64,000 bases of DNA from Sanderia malayensis (taxonomy: Eukaryota; Cnidaria; Scyphozoa; Semaeostomeae; Pelagiidae). Where the stretch lies: NCBI GenBank assembly GCA_013076295.1, contig RQOL01000729.1, positions 1,116,001 through 1,180,000 on the forward strand. Reading direction: 5' to 3'. Shown piece after piece: positions 1 through 10,959 of the stretch. Position 1 is the first letter of the stretch, and each line of letters starts with the position of its first letter. The notes beneath the pieces were generated by a model, which made no database searches, had not been told where the DNA came from, and saw only the letters and a list, made by a program, of their open reading frames with translations. The translations under genes and the position numbers were made by a program.

Positions 1-488
1 CGAAGAATCAGTAGTTGACTTCGTCTCAGAAAACAACAAAAATGAAGGCACTGTAGTTCTCGCTTCAAGCACAAAATATCAATCAAAGTCTTGGCGTAGC
101 ACAAGAAGAAAGCCAACACAATCTAAACGTATTTGGACGCACAAAATTCACAATTAAATCTATATTCTGTAGCGTGTGCCATCGCCTTTTAGTTATATTT
201 CAACGTCAATAACAATACAGTAAGATACGACACACATAGGAACCAACAAGATCATTAAGCATCAACATTGATAAGAAAATCTGCGCTGCCAAACATTTCG
301 AGTTTCAAATTTTTCATCTTCTGCTGATTCTTCTACTATTAGCTGCTGTCAAAAAAAATTCTCTATATACAACATCTGAGCTACACTTACACCATCCAAA
401 GCAATATAAGACACGCTATATGCATATTTTTGTAACTTCACTTCCATCTAAACACACTTATAGAGTTTTTATCTGTGCACCATTTAAG
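1..488 (+). other. Window edge upstream of Dickkopf-like gene A; possible exon fragment
   Basis: A frame is open from base 2 to a TAA near base 157, rich in Ser, Lys and Arg and containing the stretch KSWRSTRRKP. A possible but weak donor (AAAC|GTATTT, near base 132) would leave phase 1. That matches the phase needed by the exon that opens near 489. It could therefore be an upstream exon of Dickkopf-like gene A, or the end of another gene lying to the left. The remainder (about 160-488) is AT-rich and I see nothing else in it. Confidence 0.25.
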
Positions 489-3277
489 GCAAAACGAACA
501 TTACAACCATTGAGCAAAAGGGAAAAGGCTACAACTCCTGGGCAAGACTGACAACATTTCAAGATAACAATGGCAATGAAACTAAAGCAAAGGGACAGTC
601 GTTCTCAAAAATGATTTCTGGCTTATTCGGTGGAGACTTGGGCAGAGAAGTCGACATCCAAGCTAAGAAGGTATAGGGCTACGAAACTACCTTGCATTTA
701 AAGCAATGCTTTGATTATACACCTTTTACAAGCCTCTCACTAACGAGCTTAAGAAACTACTATGGCTATTGTTATCCTCAAACTTTATTGTTCTACTGAT
801 CAATCTATTGTCCTTCTATTATTCTTATTGTGGATATTCTGTTCTACAGGACGAATGCTCGGGGCAAAAGCCATGTGCCAATGACAAATATTGCGACCCA
901 GTACAAGGAGTGTGCAAGCAACGCCTACCTCTTGGTGCTGCGTGCTTTTTCAAAGACCAATGCAGAAAGGAAAATGACGCAATATGCATTTGGGGGAAGT
1001 GTTCCACAGGGAGAAAAGGACAGTCAGGTACGCTTTGTATTCCATTTTAATGCTATTTTCAAGGCATATGCAGGCTACGTAGACCAACTAGACCAACCTG
1101 CCTAGGTTCGGGAAACTGAAAAACTGTCTAAAAATCAAGCCTAAGGCTTGGAAAATTAATGGGGTAACTTTTGCTGTAGTAAATCGCTCCTATTCTATTC
1201 AATTGTTCTAGTTTCCATTGTTCTATTGTTTGTCCTTGACTTGAAATGGTACAGTGCTTCATCTGATAGAATGATAGATCAAAATGTTTCTTACCTTTCA
1301 ATTATATTTGTACAACTTTATCTTTCCAATTGTTGTTCTGTCCCGTAAATCCAGAGTCGAGCAGTCTTTTGGCTAGCGTCTTTTTCTGGATTTTATGCCT
1401 AAAATACAATGAGAATGCATAATTGCCTGGGATTACTGCCAATTACATTAATAATTCATGCAAGAATATACTTATATGGAAATGCTTTGGATAAGAGGCG
1501 CATCCAACAAGATATAACTGCTTTTGAAGTCTTAAAAATCTCTTACGACCTTGGTCGTCCTGTTGTAATTTAATTGCAAGTTCTTTCGAGCTGGTGTGCT
1601 TTTTCAATTAAAACAGAAAATTAATTTCCTCGTAGCATATGAATGGAGCTAATCTAGTAATAGTTTCAATGTAGCATAAGAACAAAACCAGATGTTGCTT
1701 CACAAAGCAAAAATTGATTGATTCATTCAAGTATAGCTTGGACTTTTCGCAGAAGTTAGCTTAAATATTGTAATTTCATGGAGCAAACAATGTTACTATG
1801 AGGTTGAAGAAAGGTCATAGTAAAATTTTGTCGCATTCAACGTACAACTGTGTTTCCACTTTAAAATTATGTGTTGGGTATCAAAGTTTTTGAGAACGTA
1901 AACACAATGTTTATATAGCTAATTGAATGACCACATGTGAGGATGATCTTGCACAATAGAAAAATACGTACAAAGGAAAACAAATAGCCAATGGCTGTTC
2001 CCCCCAACATAGATAAGTATGCTAAAAAGAAGGTAACTGTAATTGTTTTAATGAACTGCAGTACAGTAGTATGGTCGCCGTTGAAAAAAGGTGGTCTTTC
2101 TTGATCGTAAGTTCTAGTGCCGAAATAGAACTCAGACGACCAATGAATAGACAGAATAGACGTGTGACATTTGATACCATTTTCATTTGGCGTAATTTCC
2201 AGGTACATTCTGCAAACAAGACAAGGAATGTATTGGTGACGACTACTGCGCAGATGACCCACAATTCAGCATGTTTCACGCAATTTGCAAGCCCAAACTG
2301 GGCGAGGGTGCGACCTGCGGAAGCCCAAATCCATTCGGCGTTTTCAAAGTACTGATTGGCAAAAACAAGAGAAGTACACTTGAAAAACAGAACCCATGCA
2401 AAAGCGGATTGAAATGTGAACCTGTTGGGTATGAAAATCTGGATAAATTTCCACCTTGCCAAACTCTACCGAAGTCATTGTGATAGGACCGTAACGAGAG
2501 AGGATCTAGCTTCCAGACACCCCCTCCCCCAACTGTGCATGCCCCGCTTCTATCTCAATGCCTTCTTCTCACAATTACAGTCATTGATCACGGTATTTTT
2601 TCATAGATTCCTGGGCGGAATGGTCTGCGTGCCAGAAACTCTGGTGACAACACCTGAACGGGTAAAGGGAAAACAAGGCGAAGAAACCGACGAGGAGGTT
2701 GAGGGCAGTGGACAAGAAACAGAGGAAAAGGAAGATAATAATGAAGGTAGGATATTAGGGGGCAGGGACATTGAATGTATTGATGATATGTGTTGAATCG
2801 TCCATGTTGATGCACTCAAACGCCTCCCCGATACTAGATACGCATTATGTGAGTTCGCTTTTTTCAATTAAAGGTGGAGACATTGTTCCACCCGAAGGGG
2901 AACATGAGGAACCAGAGGAGGAAGAAAAAGCTCCACTTTCAAAGCAAGATCAAGACAGAGACGAAGAACAAGAGAAAGAAGAAGGTCAAGACGATGAAGA
3001 CGAGGAGAAACCTCCAAAGGAAGATAACAACGGTGGAGAGGAAAAAACCACAGGACAATTAGAGAAAGAAAGAAAGAAAGAGAATGAAAATAAAACACCT
3101 GCAGTCAAACCCGGTCAGCTCCCAACAAATCCAGATAATACAGCGCAGAAAGCACCAGAAAATCTACCACTACCACCTACAGGAAAGCAAAAAGAAGAAG
3201 ATGATGAAGAAGATGATGAAGAAGAAAAGAAAAGGAAGAAGAAGAAGGTGAAGAAGCACAGAAAGCATAGATTGTGA
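489..3277 (+). CDS. Dickkopf-3-like secreted protein, gene A (5' incomplete)
   Basis: This is a secreted cysteine-rich protein of the Dickkopf family, whose members act outside the cell on Wnt signalling through LRP/Kremen-type receptors; DKK3-type members are less clearly Wnt antagonists. Exons: about 489-670, 850-1027, 2203-2428, 2607-2746 and 2874-3277. All junctions are GT-AG and keep frame (phases 0, 1, 2, 1). The second exon carries the first cysteine domain (DECSGQKPCANDKYC, ending in CIWGKC, like CVWGHC of DKK3). The third and fourth carry the colipase-like domain (TFCKQDKEC, CKPKLGEGATC, NPCKSGLKC, then GGMVCVPE). The last exon is an E/K/D-rich tail ending in a strongly basic run (KKRKKKKVKKHRKHR). 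No initiator Met or signal peptide is visible, so at least one exon lies further upstream. The 3' end is firm; the start of the first listed exon is a guess. Confidence 0.8.
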
Positions 3278-4012
3278 AGAATACGAAGAAGACAATCAGC
3301 TTTAAAAATGGCAGGTTGTTAATCAAGATGCTACGACACAACATGACACGTGTTATTTCAAAACATCAAGATCATTAGGCCGTGGTAATGAAGCAGGTGC
3401 TATACAAATGAACCTGCTCATTGTAAACAATTAACGACAGTAGAATTTCAATTTTAATTAGATCTTCATTGTCGAAGCATCGCAGAGAGATGTTGAAGCA
3501 ACAAAATAATTGCACTTAGTGTTTGCTTGTTAATTATTACTTTGATAGTGATGAATTTATTGCAAAAATACATTAAAATACACGAATGCAGTAGTTCTCT
3601 GCTTCACGACTAGCTTAACTGTGTCAGTTTCAATGGAGGAAGTAACGTCATTCTGAAGAACATGCTGGTGCTTTCCACCTGCTGCACGACCATCAGTCGC
3701 AGAATAAAGCGAAATTTTTCGAATGTCCGGATATTGGCAAAATACGCGAGGGATAATGGCGAATTATTCTGTCTAAATTGTGTGCACTTTCTTCTACATT
3801 CTTTATCTCTTCATTTCACCAATTCGATCCTCAACTCCATTGAGCAAAAGTAAAAAAATCCAAAGTAATGGGGGGCATGGCAATGATAGAGCAACGAATC
3901 TCATTCCTATCCAACACTAATGAATGAAAGCGTCTAAAGCAAACTCAAACAGCATTGTTCCCTGCTTTAATCCACCTTCTGCACAGACGCAAGCCAGTTC
4001 ACTGTTCTTTAG
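3278..4012. other. Intergenic gap between two convergent Dickkopf-like genes
   Basis: About 735 bases separate the stop codons of the two convergent genes and should hold both 3' UTRs. An AATAAA on + near 3703 and its complement near 3554 are candidate polyadenylation signals for gene A and gene B respectively. If both are used, the two transcripts would overlap. No further coding sequence is supported. Confidence 0.4.
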
Positions 4013-6118
4013 TTAGTTAAAGAACTTGCTGAAAATACTTTGAAGAAGGCGAGGAATTTTGCCAATAATTGAATCTTTCATTTCATCATCATCAGCATCA
4101 TCATCTTCCATATGGCTTCTGGACTCACGATCATCTTCATCGAGATCATCTTCATCATCGCGATCATGATCTTCATTATCATCTTCATCATCATCATCAC
4201 CATCATCTATTCTTTCATCGTGTTCCATTTCATCTCTGTGGTGATCTTCCATTTCATCTCTGTGATCTTCCATTTCATCTTGTGTTATTCTTCTTCGTTT
4301 CTTCTCTTGCTTTTTCTTTTTCTTTCTACTTTCTTTCTTTGCCTTCATGTTTAATTTCACCACTCTTTCGCATGTCTTTGGCGACATCAAAAAGTATGAA
4401 CTATGAAGAGAAAAGGCACCGATTAATACAACCGCGCAACCATGTACATACAGACGAGTCTTGACATAACGATCCCCCCTCCTCACATAGCAAACAAAAA
4501 ATTGACAACTGAGCAAACTCACTTGAAATTTACTCAGTACTTACGCTCAGTGAAGTGCGTTGTATGGCTCCGTTAAAGGTTTGTTATATCAATTGGGATT
4601 TCAATTTACTTTGAATGAAATAGGCGTTCCAATGAGAATTACTTACTCTTTTTTAATGCATTCCAATCCTTGCAAGCAGGGACAGAAGCTTCTTCTTTCA
4701 TTTTGAATAAATTTTCTTGTAAAAAAAGAAGGGAACCTTGGTGACAATAGACCTCCATCTGCGCAAGTATCTCCCTCTTTTATGTAGGCTTTACAAATGT
4801 CCCGTCCATTGTCAAATGCACAGCAGTGGTTCTTTTTGCAATCTTTGTCACTGGCACATGGGTCGCCTTCTTTCCCTACAAAATGCAGACAACAACATCA
4901 AAAACATAGATAATTTCAAAATCACAGATTTACGAGGTCACGTCCTTGTGTCTCTAAAAGTGGCTGTACCGTTATAAACCTCGAGGTTAGAAGCAAGTTG
5001 ATCTATCTTTAGACCATGACAAATGCTGTCACAGATTGAAATAGATATGACCTTAGCTTATACACAATGAAATTACTAAATTCGACGTCTAATCTTGAAC
5101 TCTCTTTGCGACCCCATTAGGCCAGTTTACTTTACAAACACACAAAATTGAGAAATCTCACAATGACTCACCAGTAATGACGTCACACTTTCCATCCCTA
5201 CACACATGTCCATGACAGCATTCTCTCTGTCTGTGACATGTATGATTCTGTTTGAAGCAAGCCTTACAGCTCAACGAGAGTCTGTCGCAGAAAAACTCTT
5301 CTTTGCAATCATTTTCAGTTATGCATTCCACCTATAAACAAATCAAACAAACTAGTTATAATGGCTGACTGATAAAGACAAGCCGGTAAGAGAAATTTCC
5401 ACAAAGCAATACAGTTTCAATGGTGTAGATAGGAAATTTTACAGGGGGCGAAAAATTCAGATTTTCCGACAAAAAATAAGCATTTTTTGTTTCTTCAAGA
5501 CTATGAATATCAGATAGGAAGTTAGCAAGAAATGAACCTAAACAGAAGATTTTATTTTCCGACAAGATCAGCAATTTTCCGACAAAACGGCAGTTTAGCT
5601 CTACAGGGGGGTTTTCTTCCCCCTGACCCCCCTCTATCTACGCCCCTGAGTTGAATATCTTTCGGAAACCTGAGGATACATGTGAGTTCTTCACATCAAG
5701 TATAGTGAAACAAAGATGATGTTTAAGGAGATGATATTTAAGGTATCAAGAGAACATTACTTACACTTTTTGCTTGGTTTTCGGTGCCTGCTTGGTTACC
5801 AGATCCCGATGCATCCCGGTCGTGATTCTCGGAGACTTGAAGAACAGTTCCATTTGGGTATCGAATAAATTTCTTCAGCACTTTTCTTCGGACGTATTTC
5901 CCAGCAGTCTTATCAGCGGTCCAAATTTCAGATTCCCTTGTAATCAATTCGCTGCCGTCGCGTTGTCTTTCAGTCGATTCAGAAACGAAGATCGAATCAT
6001 CTCTTCCAGAATCATTATCATCAAAGTCATTGCCGTCAGTTAGGCCAAGTTCAAAACAGCCAACGCAGGATAAAATTGCCAAGATCAAAACGAGCATAGT
6101 GAACCGTGTGCCTTCCAT
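4013..6118 (-). CDS. Dickkopf-3-like secreted protein, gene B (complete, 376 aa)
   Basis: Exons on the minus strand, 5' to 3': 6118-5765, 5331-5172, 4875-4647, 4400-4013. They sum to 1131 nt with consistent phases (0, 1, 2). Residues 1-21 form a signal peptide (start MEGTRF, core MLVLILAILSC). Residues 22-118 are an acidic, glycosylatable linker. Exon 2 is the Dickkopf N-terminal cysteine domain (VECITENDCKEEFFC, then ECCHGHVCRDGKC). Exon 3 is the colipase-like domain (DPCASDKDC, HCCAF, CPCLQGLEC), and its last cysteine (KTCERV) falls in exon 4. The rest of exon 4 is a basic run followed by a long D/E-rich stretch ending SIFSKFFN. Human DKK3 also has an acidic C-terminus, but this tail is more extreme. 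The protein is secreted and predicted to act in Wnt-related signalling. The intron phases within the cysteine region match gene A, indicating paralogy. Confidence 0.88.
5400..5660. repeat. Probable dispersed-repeat fragment in intron 1 of gene B
   Basis: The intron carries a repeated TTTTCCGACAA-type motif. It ends in a C-rich segment (GGGGGGTTTTCTTCCCCC followed by GACCCCCCTCTATCTACG) with an internal inverted repeat. This looks like the end of a dispersed element rather than unique intron sequence. The family is not identified. Confidence 0.3.
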
Positions 6119-9100
6119 TTTGCTTTCGTCTCACAATCGTATCTTCTAAAACTTGTTTTCTTTATGCGCGAGGTGGTGGAGCGAGAGGTCAAATTGCCAC
6201 CAGCACAGCACAAAGACAAGGCGGTTAGCAAATCACCACCAGGCAAAAGACCGAATAACTCAATCTTCTCTATTCTTCCTACCACATGCATACATGCATT
6301 TATACATACATACATACGCATATAGGAAAGATCTCACATTGATTAAGCAGAAATCAACCAAACCTAGCAACCCCTATCTTTTCTCTAATTACAATGTCAT
6401 AAAAGTGTGTTGATGACTGTAGATCATAGCTTTGATACCAGCTCGACCACGTGGAAGAAATTGTGCGATGCGCGTGTTTGTCACTGGTAAAAACGTGGTT
6501 TCCTTAATCCACACACAATGGAAAATGGACAATAGCAAAAATCTTCAGATAATAACACGTGCACTAAGTTCTAAACAATTGCACGAATTGCTTCATTGTT
6601 TTCAAGATTTCTTTTGTTTCATTCGAACCCAATAACAATGGAGCTTTTAGAGTCTTGCAAGGCCAAGGTTTCAATTTTTGTGCGCAACTCTCAGAGATGG
6701 TTTTCAGAAACTCTCGTGCCCAAATCTCCTGCGCAAGTCACGTGGTCAACATTTACGCGGGAATTCTTGACCTGTTCAACTCATTTAGACAGCCATGCTA
6801 CAGACAGGGAAATCCCACACCAACTCGTGACAAAAATTAGAAATTTAAAACGCGCTGTAGCGATCCTTTTTCAGGCGTGGCATGAGACTGGGATATAATC
6901 TTAATCACATCAACATCAAGACAGTCAAATGTAGCTTGCAAAAATAGCTCACTTTACTTTCAACCCAAAAATTGCAAAATAGCCAAAGACGGTCTGATGT
7001 TTCACAGTTTATAGGAAGAGTAATTTTTGAAACCAGAGCCAAAAGGTCCTGCTTCTCCACCTTGGAGAATTAAAAGGGCAACTTCTGCCCAGTTGTGTAT
7101 TAAAATAACTGAAACTGAAGTGTTCTAAAGCGTCAAGTTCCGTTTCAGTAAGCTAAATTAAGAAAGTTCATGTCATAAAAACTTCAGGATTGAAAATCCC
7201 GCCCTCCGTCTGTTTTCGGCCTAGTTGAATAACCACGAATTACAGTTTTTAACAGTTTTGGGCTCAGTAGACGCACGACATTTGGACGCTCAGAAGGATT
7301 AAGTCGTCCTAAAAAAGGCCTTGCAGGGAATTTCAACTGTTACTGTGCTGGAAAACGATTTATGGAGTGTAGAACTAGAAATGTTATTCAACAAAGTTTG
7401 CAAGTTTTCAAATAATATTTGTGCAAAACATGAGCTGAGGCAAAACATTCGAAAAATCAGAGTATTGTATTCAAATGTTACCGGGCAAAATCTCATTGCC
7501 GTGTGAATTTAAACCTAGCAAATTCAAAACTAAAGCAAAATTCCATAAATAAATTCCTACCTTCCATGATTTCGTCTTTCATCTTTGCCTTGAGCTTGTC
7601 ACCAAACTTCGGCATAGGCCATAAATTTCGCGGAAATCCAAAATACATTTGCATGCTTCTTTTCCCCTTCGGCCAAAATTGACTTGCAACAAGAAACGGC
7701 GAAACCAAAAACTAATGCACTGTCACTTGCATTCCATCGCAGAAACGAGATAATCTTGAAATATTAACAGCCGCGTAAATCAATATCAGCAGCAAGGGCA
7801 GAAAGACAAGAAGAAACAGCCATGTTTCTTCTTAGGCCATTGAGTAGGCCTTGCCTGAAACGTGCCGACCTTCTCCCAGCCCGACTGTCCAAGAAAGACT
7901 CGAACCGAGGCCAGTGCAACAATAACATGATGCGTCTTGCAAGAACTAACCCCAAATAAGGGCAGCATCCTTACTCGAACAATGCACTTTCAATACACGT
8001 CCCAGACAGAACAAGTACAAAGAAATACAACAAGTGTATTATTAATAAGCGTGTCTATATGGAAATGCGTTTAGGGCAACATTTGTACGTGAGTTAAATT
8101 CCAAGCTTTCCTCTAGACATTTCTCTACACGGACTAGCAAGTTAAATTACACAATTAAAGAACAAATATAAGATTAACAGCCTAAATATTCCTTAAAAAA
8201 GTTAAATACAGCGTTTAACTACCAGCTAATTCAATACTATAGCAGCCAATATGTATGCAACGCTGTGGTTAGAACGAGCAAGTGTTTGTCTTATCTCAAG
8301 AAAAATGGATGCTTTAGTTAATCATCATCATCAACAAAGCTCACTTTAACCATCAGCGTTTGCAGAAAAAAATTACAAAAAATCATTACATCAATCAAAC
8401 AAAATAGAACCTAAACATTGCCCCATGAACTTTGACCCAATCGAGAGCTGGGGACAATTCCCCGTGCAGGCCTGGACCCAGCTCCCTTTGTGAGCTGTCA
8501 GCACAAGCATCACATCTCTAGTACCAACTCTCACAGAGGCTCAAGCCAAAGTTCAGGGTTCAATGCCCAGCTTCCATGCTTACTAAAATTTCTGCTTAAT
8601 TCAACGATATAGCAGTTACCTTTGGCTTCAAATATTGAAGACGCACATGCGTATTTCACACTACCACGATATTTAATATAAATAAATAGACAGGGACCAA
8701 ATATATATTCACATATATATCTAAACATATGTAGAGTCATTTATATGCATACTTTTAAATTATTTCATGTTGTCAGACATTTTTCAAACACGGCAAACTA
8801 AAGTGAATATATATATATATGCGAAGGACGGAAGCGAATAAAGTACTAAACTAATTCAGTTGACGATAAAGTTAAATAATATAGTAAAGGTGACTTTCTA
8901 CTCATCCTTACATGCCTTCGCCTAATTACATCTACTTTAGCTACTAACGAAACTAGCTACACCTTGTTATGATGCCCTACGATACTACTGCAATAAAATT
9001 TACAAGCGGGAAAAGACAAAAATATAATTGAAAGAATAAATAATCCCTTATATGCACACGTTCGTTACTTAGATTTCGAAGCTAAAACAAGTTAAAATTA

Positions 9101-9496
9101 GTCTGTACGTTTTCAAGGCCTTCTGTTCCTATTTCAATTTTGCATACGTAGTGAAATAAGCAAGTTTCTACCATCAGCCTCGTTTGATGGCTGGCATGGA
9201 GACGAGGCCGCAGCAATGTACCTTGGCTTAATAAGCACAGTAAAACTCAATGAAGTGGCTGGACAACTGACCTTGTTATTGTAAATTGTTGTTTAAAATC
9301 AATGTACAGCAGCTTTCTTCATTACAATCACGTGCCATTAACATTGTCATCTTTACCATCTTCCCATAATCCTGGTTGGTGGTGAGCGGTTTCATTCTCC
9401 AGCACGCCACAACCATGGGTTCTACCCGCGTAATTGTTGCTGATATCGAAGACAATAAAAATCTATCCATCCATCCATCTCCCCTCCGTGTCGTGT
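6119..9496. other. Intergenic region upstream of gene B; no firm gene
   Basis: The promoter of Dickkopf-like gene B should lie just above 6118. A short TACA/CATA microsatellite occurs near 6290-6325 and a TA run near 8805-8820. Open frames on + at 6596-6898 and on - at 7493-7968 are short and lack a recognisable domain. The minus-strand ones are listed separately as a weak candidate. The rest is AT-rich and I see no feature in it. Confidence 0.4.
7563..7835 (-). other. Weak candidate exon(s): hydrophobic segment plus basic segment
   Basis: On the minus strand at about 7835-7745 a frame reads a strongly hydrophobic run (WLFLLVFLPLLLILIY then AAVNISRLSRFCDG), as expected of a membrane anchor. 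Just downstream (about 7690-7563) another frame reads FPRNLWPMPKFGDKLKAKM and then DEIMEG, followed by a good donor (GAAG|GTAGGA). The two frames differ and no convincing intron joins them, so this is not a gene model. Splice-like context and residue composition are the only support. It could be part of an unrecognised gene or chance. Confidence 0.2.
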
Positions 9497-10959
9497 CTAG
9501 CGACATGGATACTCATTCACCTCCTCCGAAGTGCAAGATTCCACGCAACACTCCTCCCTGGCGTTGTCTGTGTAGACTCCGCGAGGCATTCGTATCCGAT
9601 GCAAGAATTGTTTTGCATGTTTTTCTTTCAGTACGGGGAAATCTTTATCCTTGGTCACGTCTGAAATAAAGAGTAATTGATTTAGTAGCTATTCAATGCT
9701 GAATTCAAAGGGTACACTCAAAGACACGAAGCTCTGAACACAATGTCTGATTGAAAGGAAGATTCAGCTTCATAAAAACTTCAAAAACAAAAGCAACTGC
9801 AATGGTATGAGCGTGTGGAGATAAAATATGGAAACGCATCTAGACCAGTTGCAAGAAATACCTAATTCTACACTTATTATTTACACCAGTTTGCAAATTG
9901 TGCACTGGATAATTACAAAACGAATGAAATCCAAGGCTTCTTATCCCTAGCTGCTTCTCAAGTTGTGGATAAGAGAAATTAGCCATGAAATAATAAAGTC
10001 AATAAAGCTAAAGAATAAATAAAGGTCGGCCAGGCTATTGAAGTCAGAGCCCTTGATGAAAATAACTTGGATTAGAGTGGATTGATAAATAACCAATTGA
10101 AAAGTAATCCGGCAATTAAAAATTCAATAATAGTCAAATTTGGATAGCTTGATCTTAAAGATTCTTGGTGCTAAGATGGAAGACCTTCCATGTTAGGAAG
10201 TAAACGAGAAAAAGCACCCCGCAGTGTCACATTTTAAAGACATTGGTCTGGTAAATCTGCTATTATGCTGTATTAGCAGGAACATATCTGATTTCTCTGC
10301 TAATTAAAAGCGATCGCCATAAACCACGCGACTTGAAGTAGATTACAGAAAATCGGTTGAAGAATTGAGAGGTCTTAAGAAAAACAGCGTGGAATAAATA
10401 CGAATAAATTTGGTATGCTGTGTGCTTTGAAGCAGAGTTCTGTGTCGTAGTAATTAAACTTTGCAGACATCTCAGGTGGGAATGAGAATTAAGAACATTT
10501 TCAAAACATTCTCCGTACCAAATTGACTAAAACCCTGCTGAGAATCGAAACTACACCCCCCCCCCAACGATATTAGCTCTAAACTTAGTTCATTCATATG
10601 TAGCTGGTTTTCTGGGTTTGAGTTCCGCACTAATTGACACCGACTTGACTTCAGACCGGGTTGAAAAACAACTAACCAATATGACCGGCCCGAGCTAATC
10701 TCACCCAGTTTTCAGCATAGTAAAAAAAAACAAACATACGATGCTGTATCGAACGCAACTTACCGGCCGTATCCATCACCGATCTTTTAAATCTGTGGAA
10801 ATTACCCAAGCACAATTGTTTGTAGAGTGTGAAGAAATCGTCTGCGCACAACTTAACCGCACCCGGTCCCTTTTTCTCGGCGGACACCAACTGATACCAT
10901 CCGAACAGTGATACAGCGACGAGTAGAGTTAAATAGCATTGTTGCAGTGTCAGTTTCAT
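9497..10959 (-). CDS. Insulin/relaxin-like preprohormone (119 aa, two exons)
   Basis: Exon 1 is 10959-10764 and exon 2 is 9660-9497, joined by a GT-AG phase-1 intron (GCCG|GTAAGT ... TTTCAG|AC). Residues 1-27 are a signal peptide (LTLLVAVSLFGWYQLVSA). The B-chain region carries C38-x11-C50 (KLCADDFFTLYKQLC) and ends at a furin-type site R-F-K-R (56-59). The C-peptide spans about 60-92 and contains the intron at the family's usual place and phase. It ends at R-M-P-R (89-92). The A-chain starts near G93 and carries C103 C104-x3-C108-x9-C118, then Arg and the stop. The six cysteines fit the insulin fold. Two oddities are nine residues before the last cysteine instead of eight, and Ala instead of the usual Gly after the first B-chain cysteine. 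A splice acceptor directly precedes the ATG, so a 5' UTR intron is likely, as in vertebrate insulin genes. The product should be a secreted hormone acting on a receptor tyrosine kinase or a relaxin-type GPCR. Confidence 0.85.
10556..10565. repeat. Poly-C run
   Basis: Ten consecutive C inside the intron of the insulin-like gene. Similar 12-base G runs occur at 38137-38148 and 56555-56566. They are prone to length error and polymorphism. Confidence 0.7.

Noticed and set aside
715..849. Hydrophobic reading frame before the first cysteine exon of Dickkopf gene A, resembling a signal peptide
   Set aside because: No ATG in frame, and an excellent acceptor (TTCTGTTCTACAG) at 849 in the phase of the upstream exon shows that this is intron.
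4069..4464. His-rich open frame on + opposite Dickkopf gene B
   Set aside because: It is the complement of the Asp/Glu-coding repeat of gene B exon 4.
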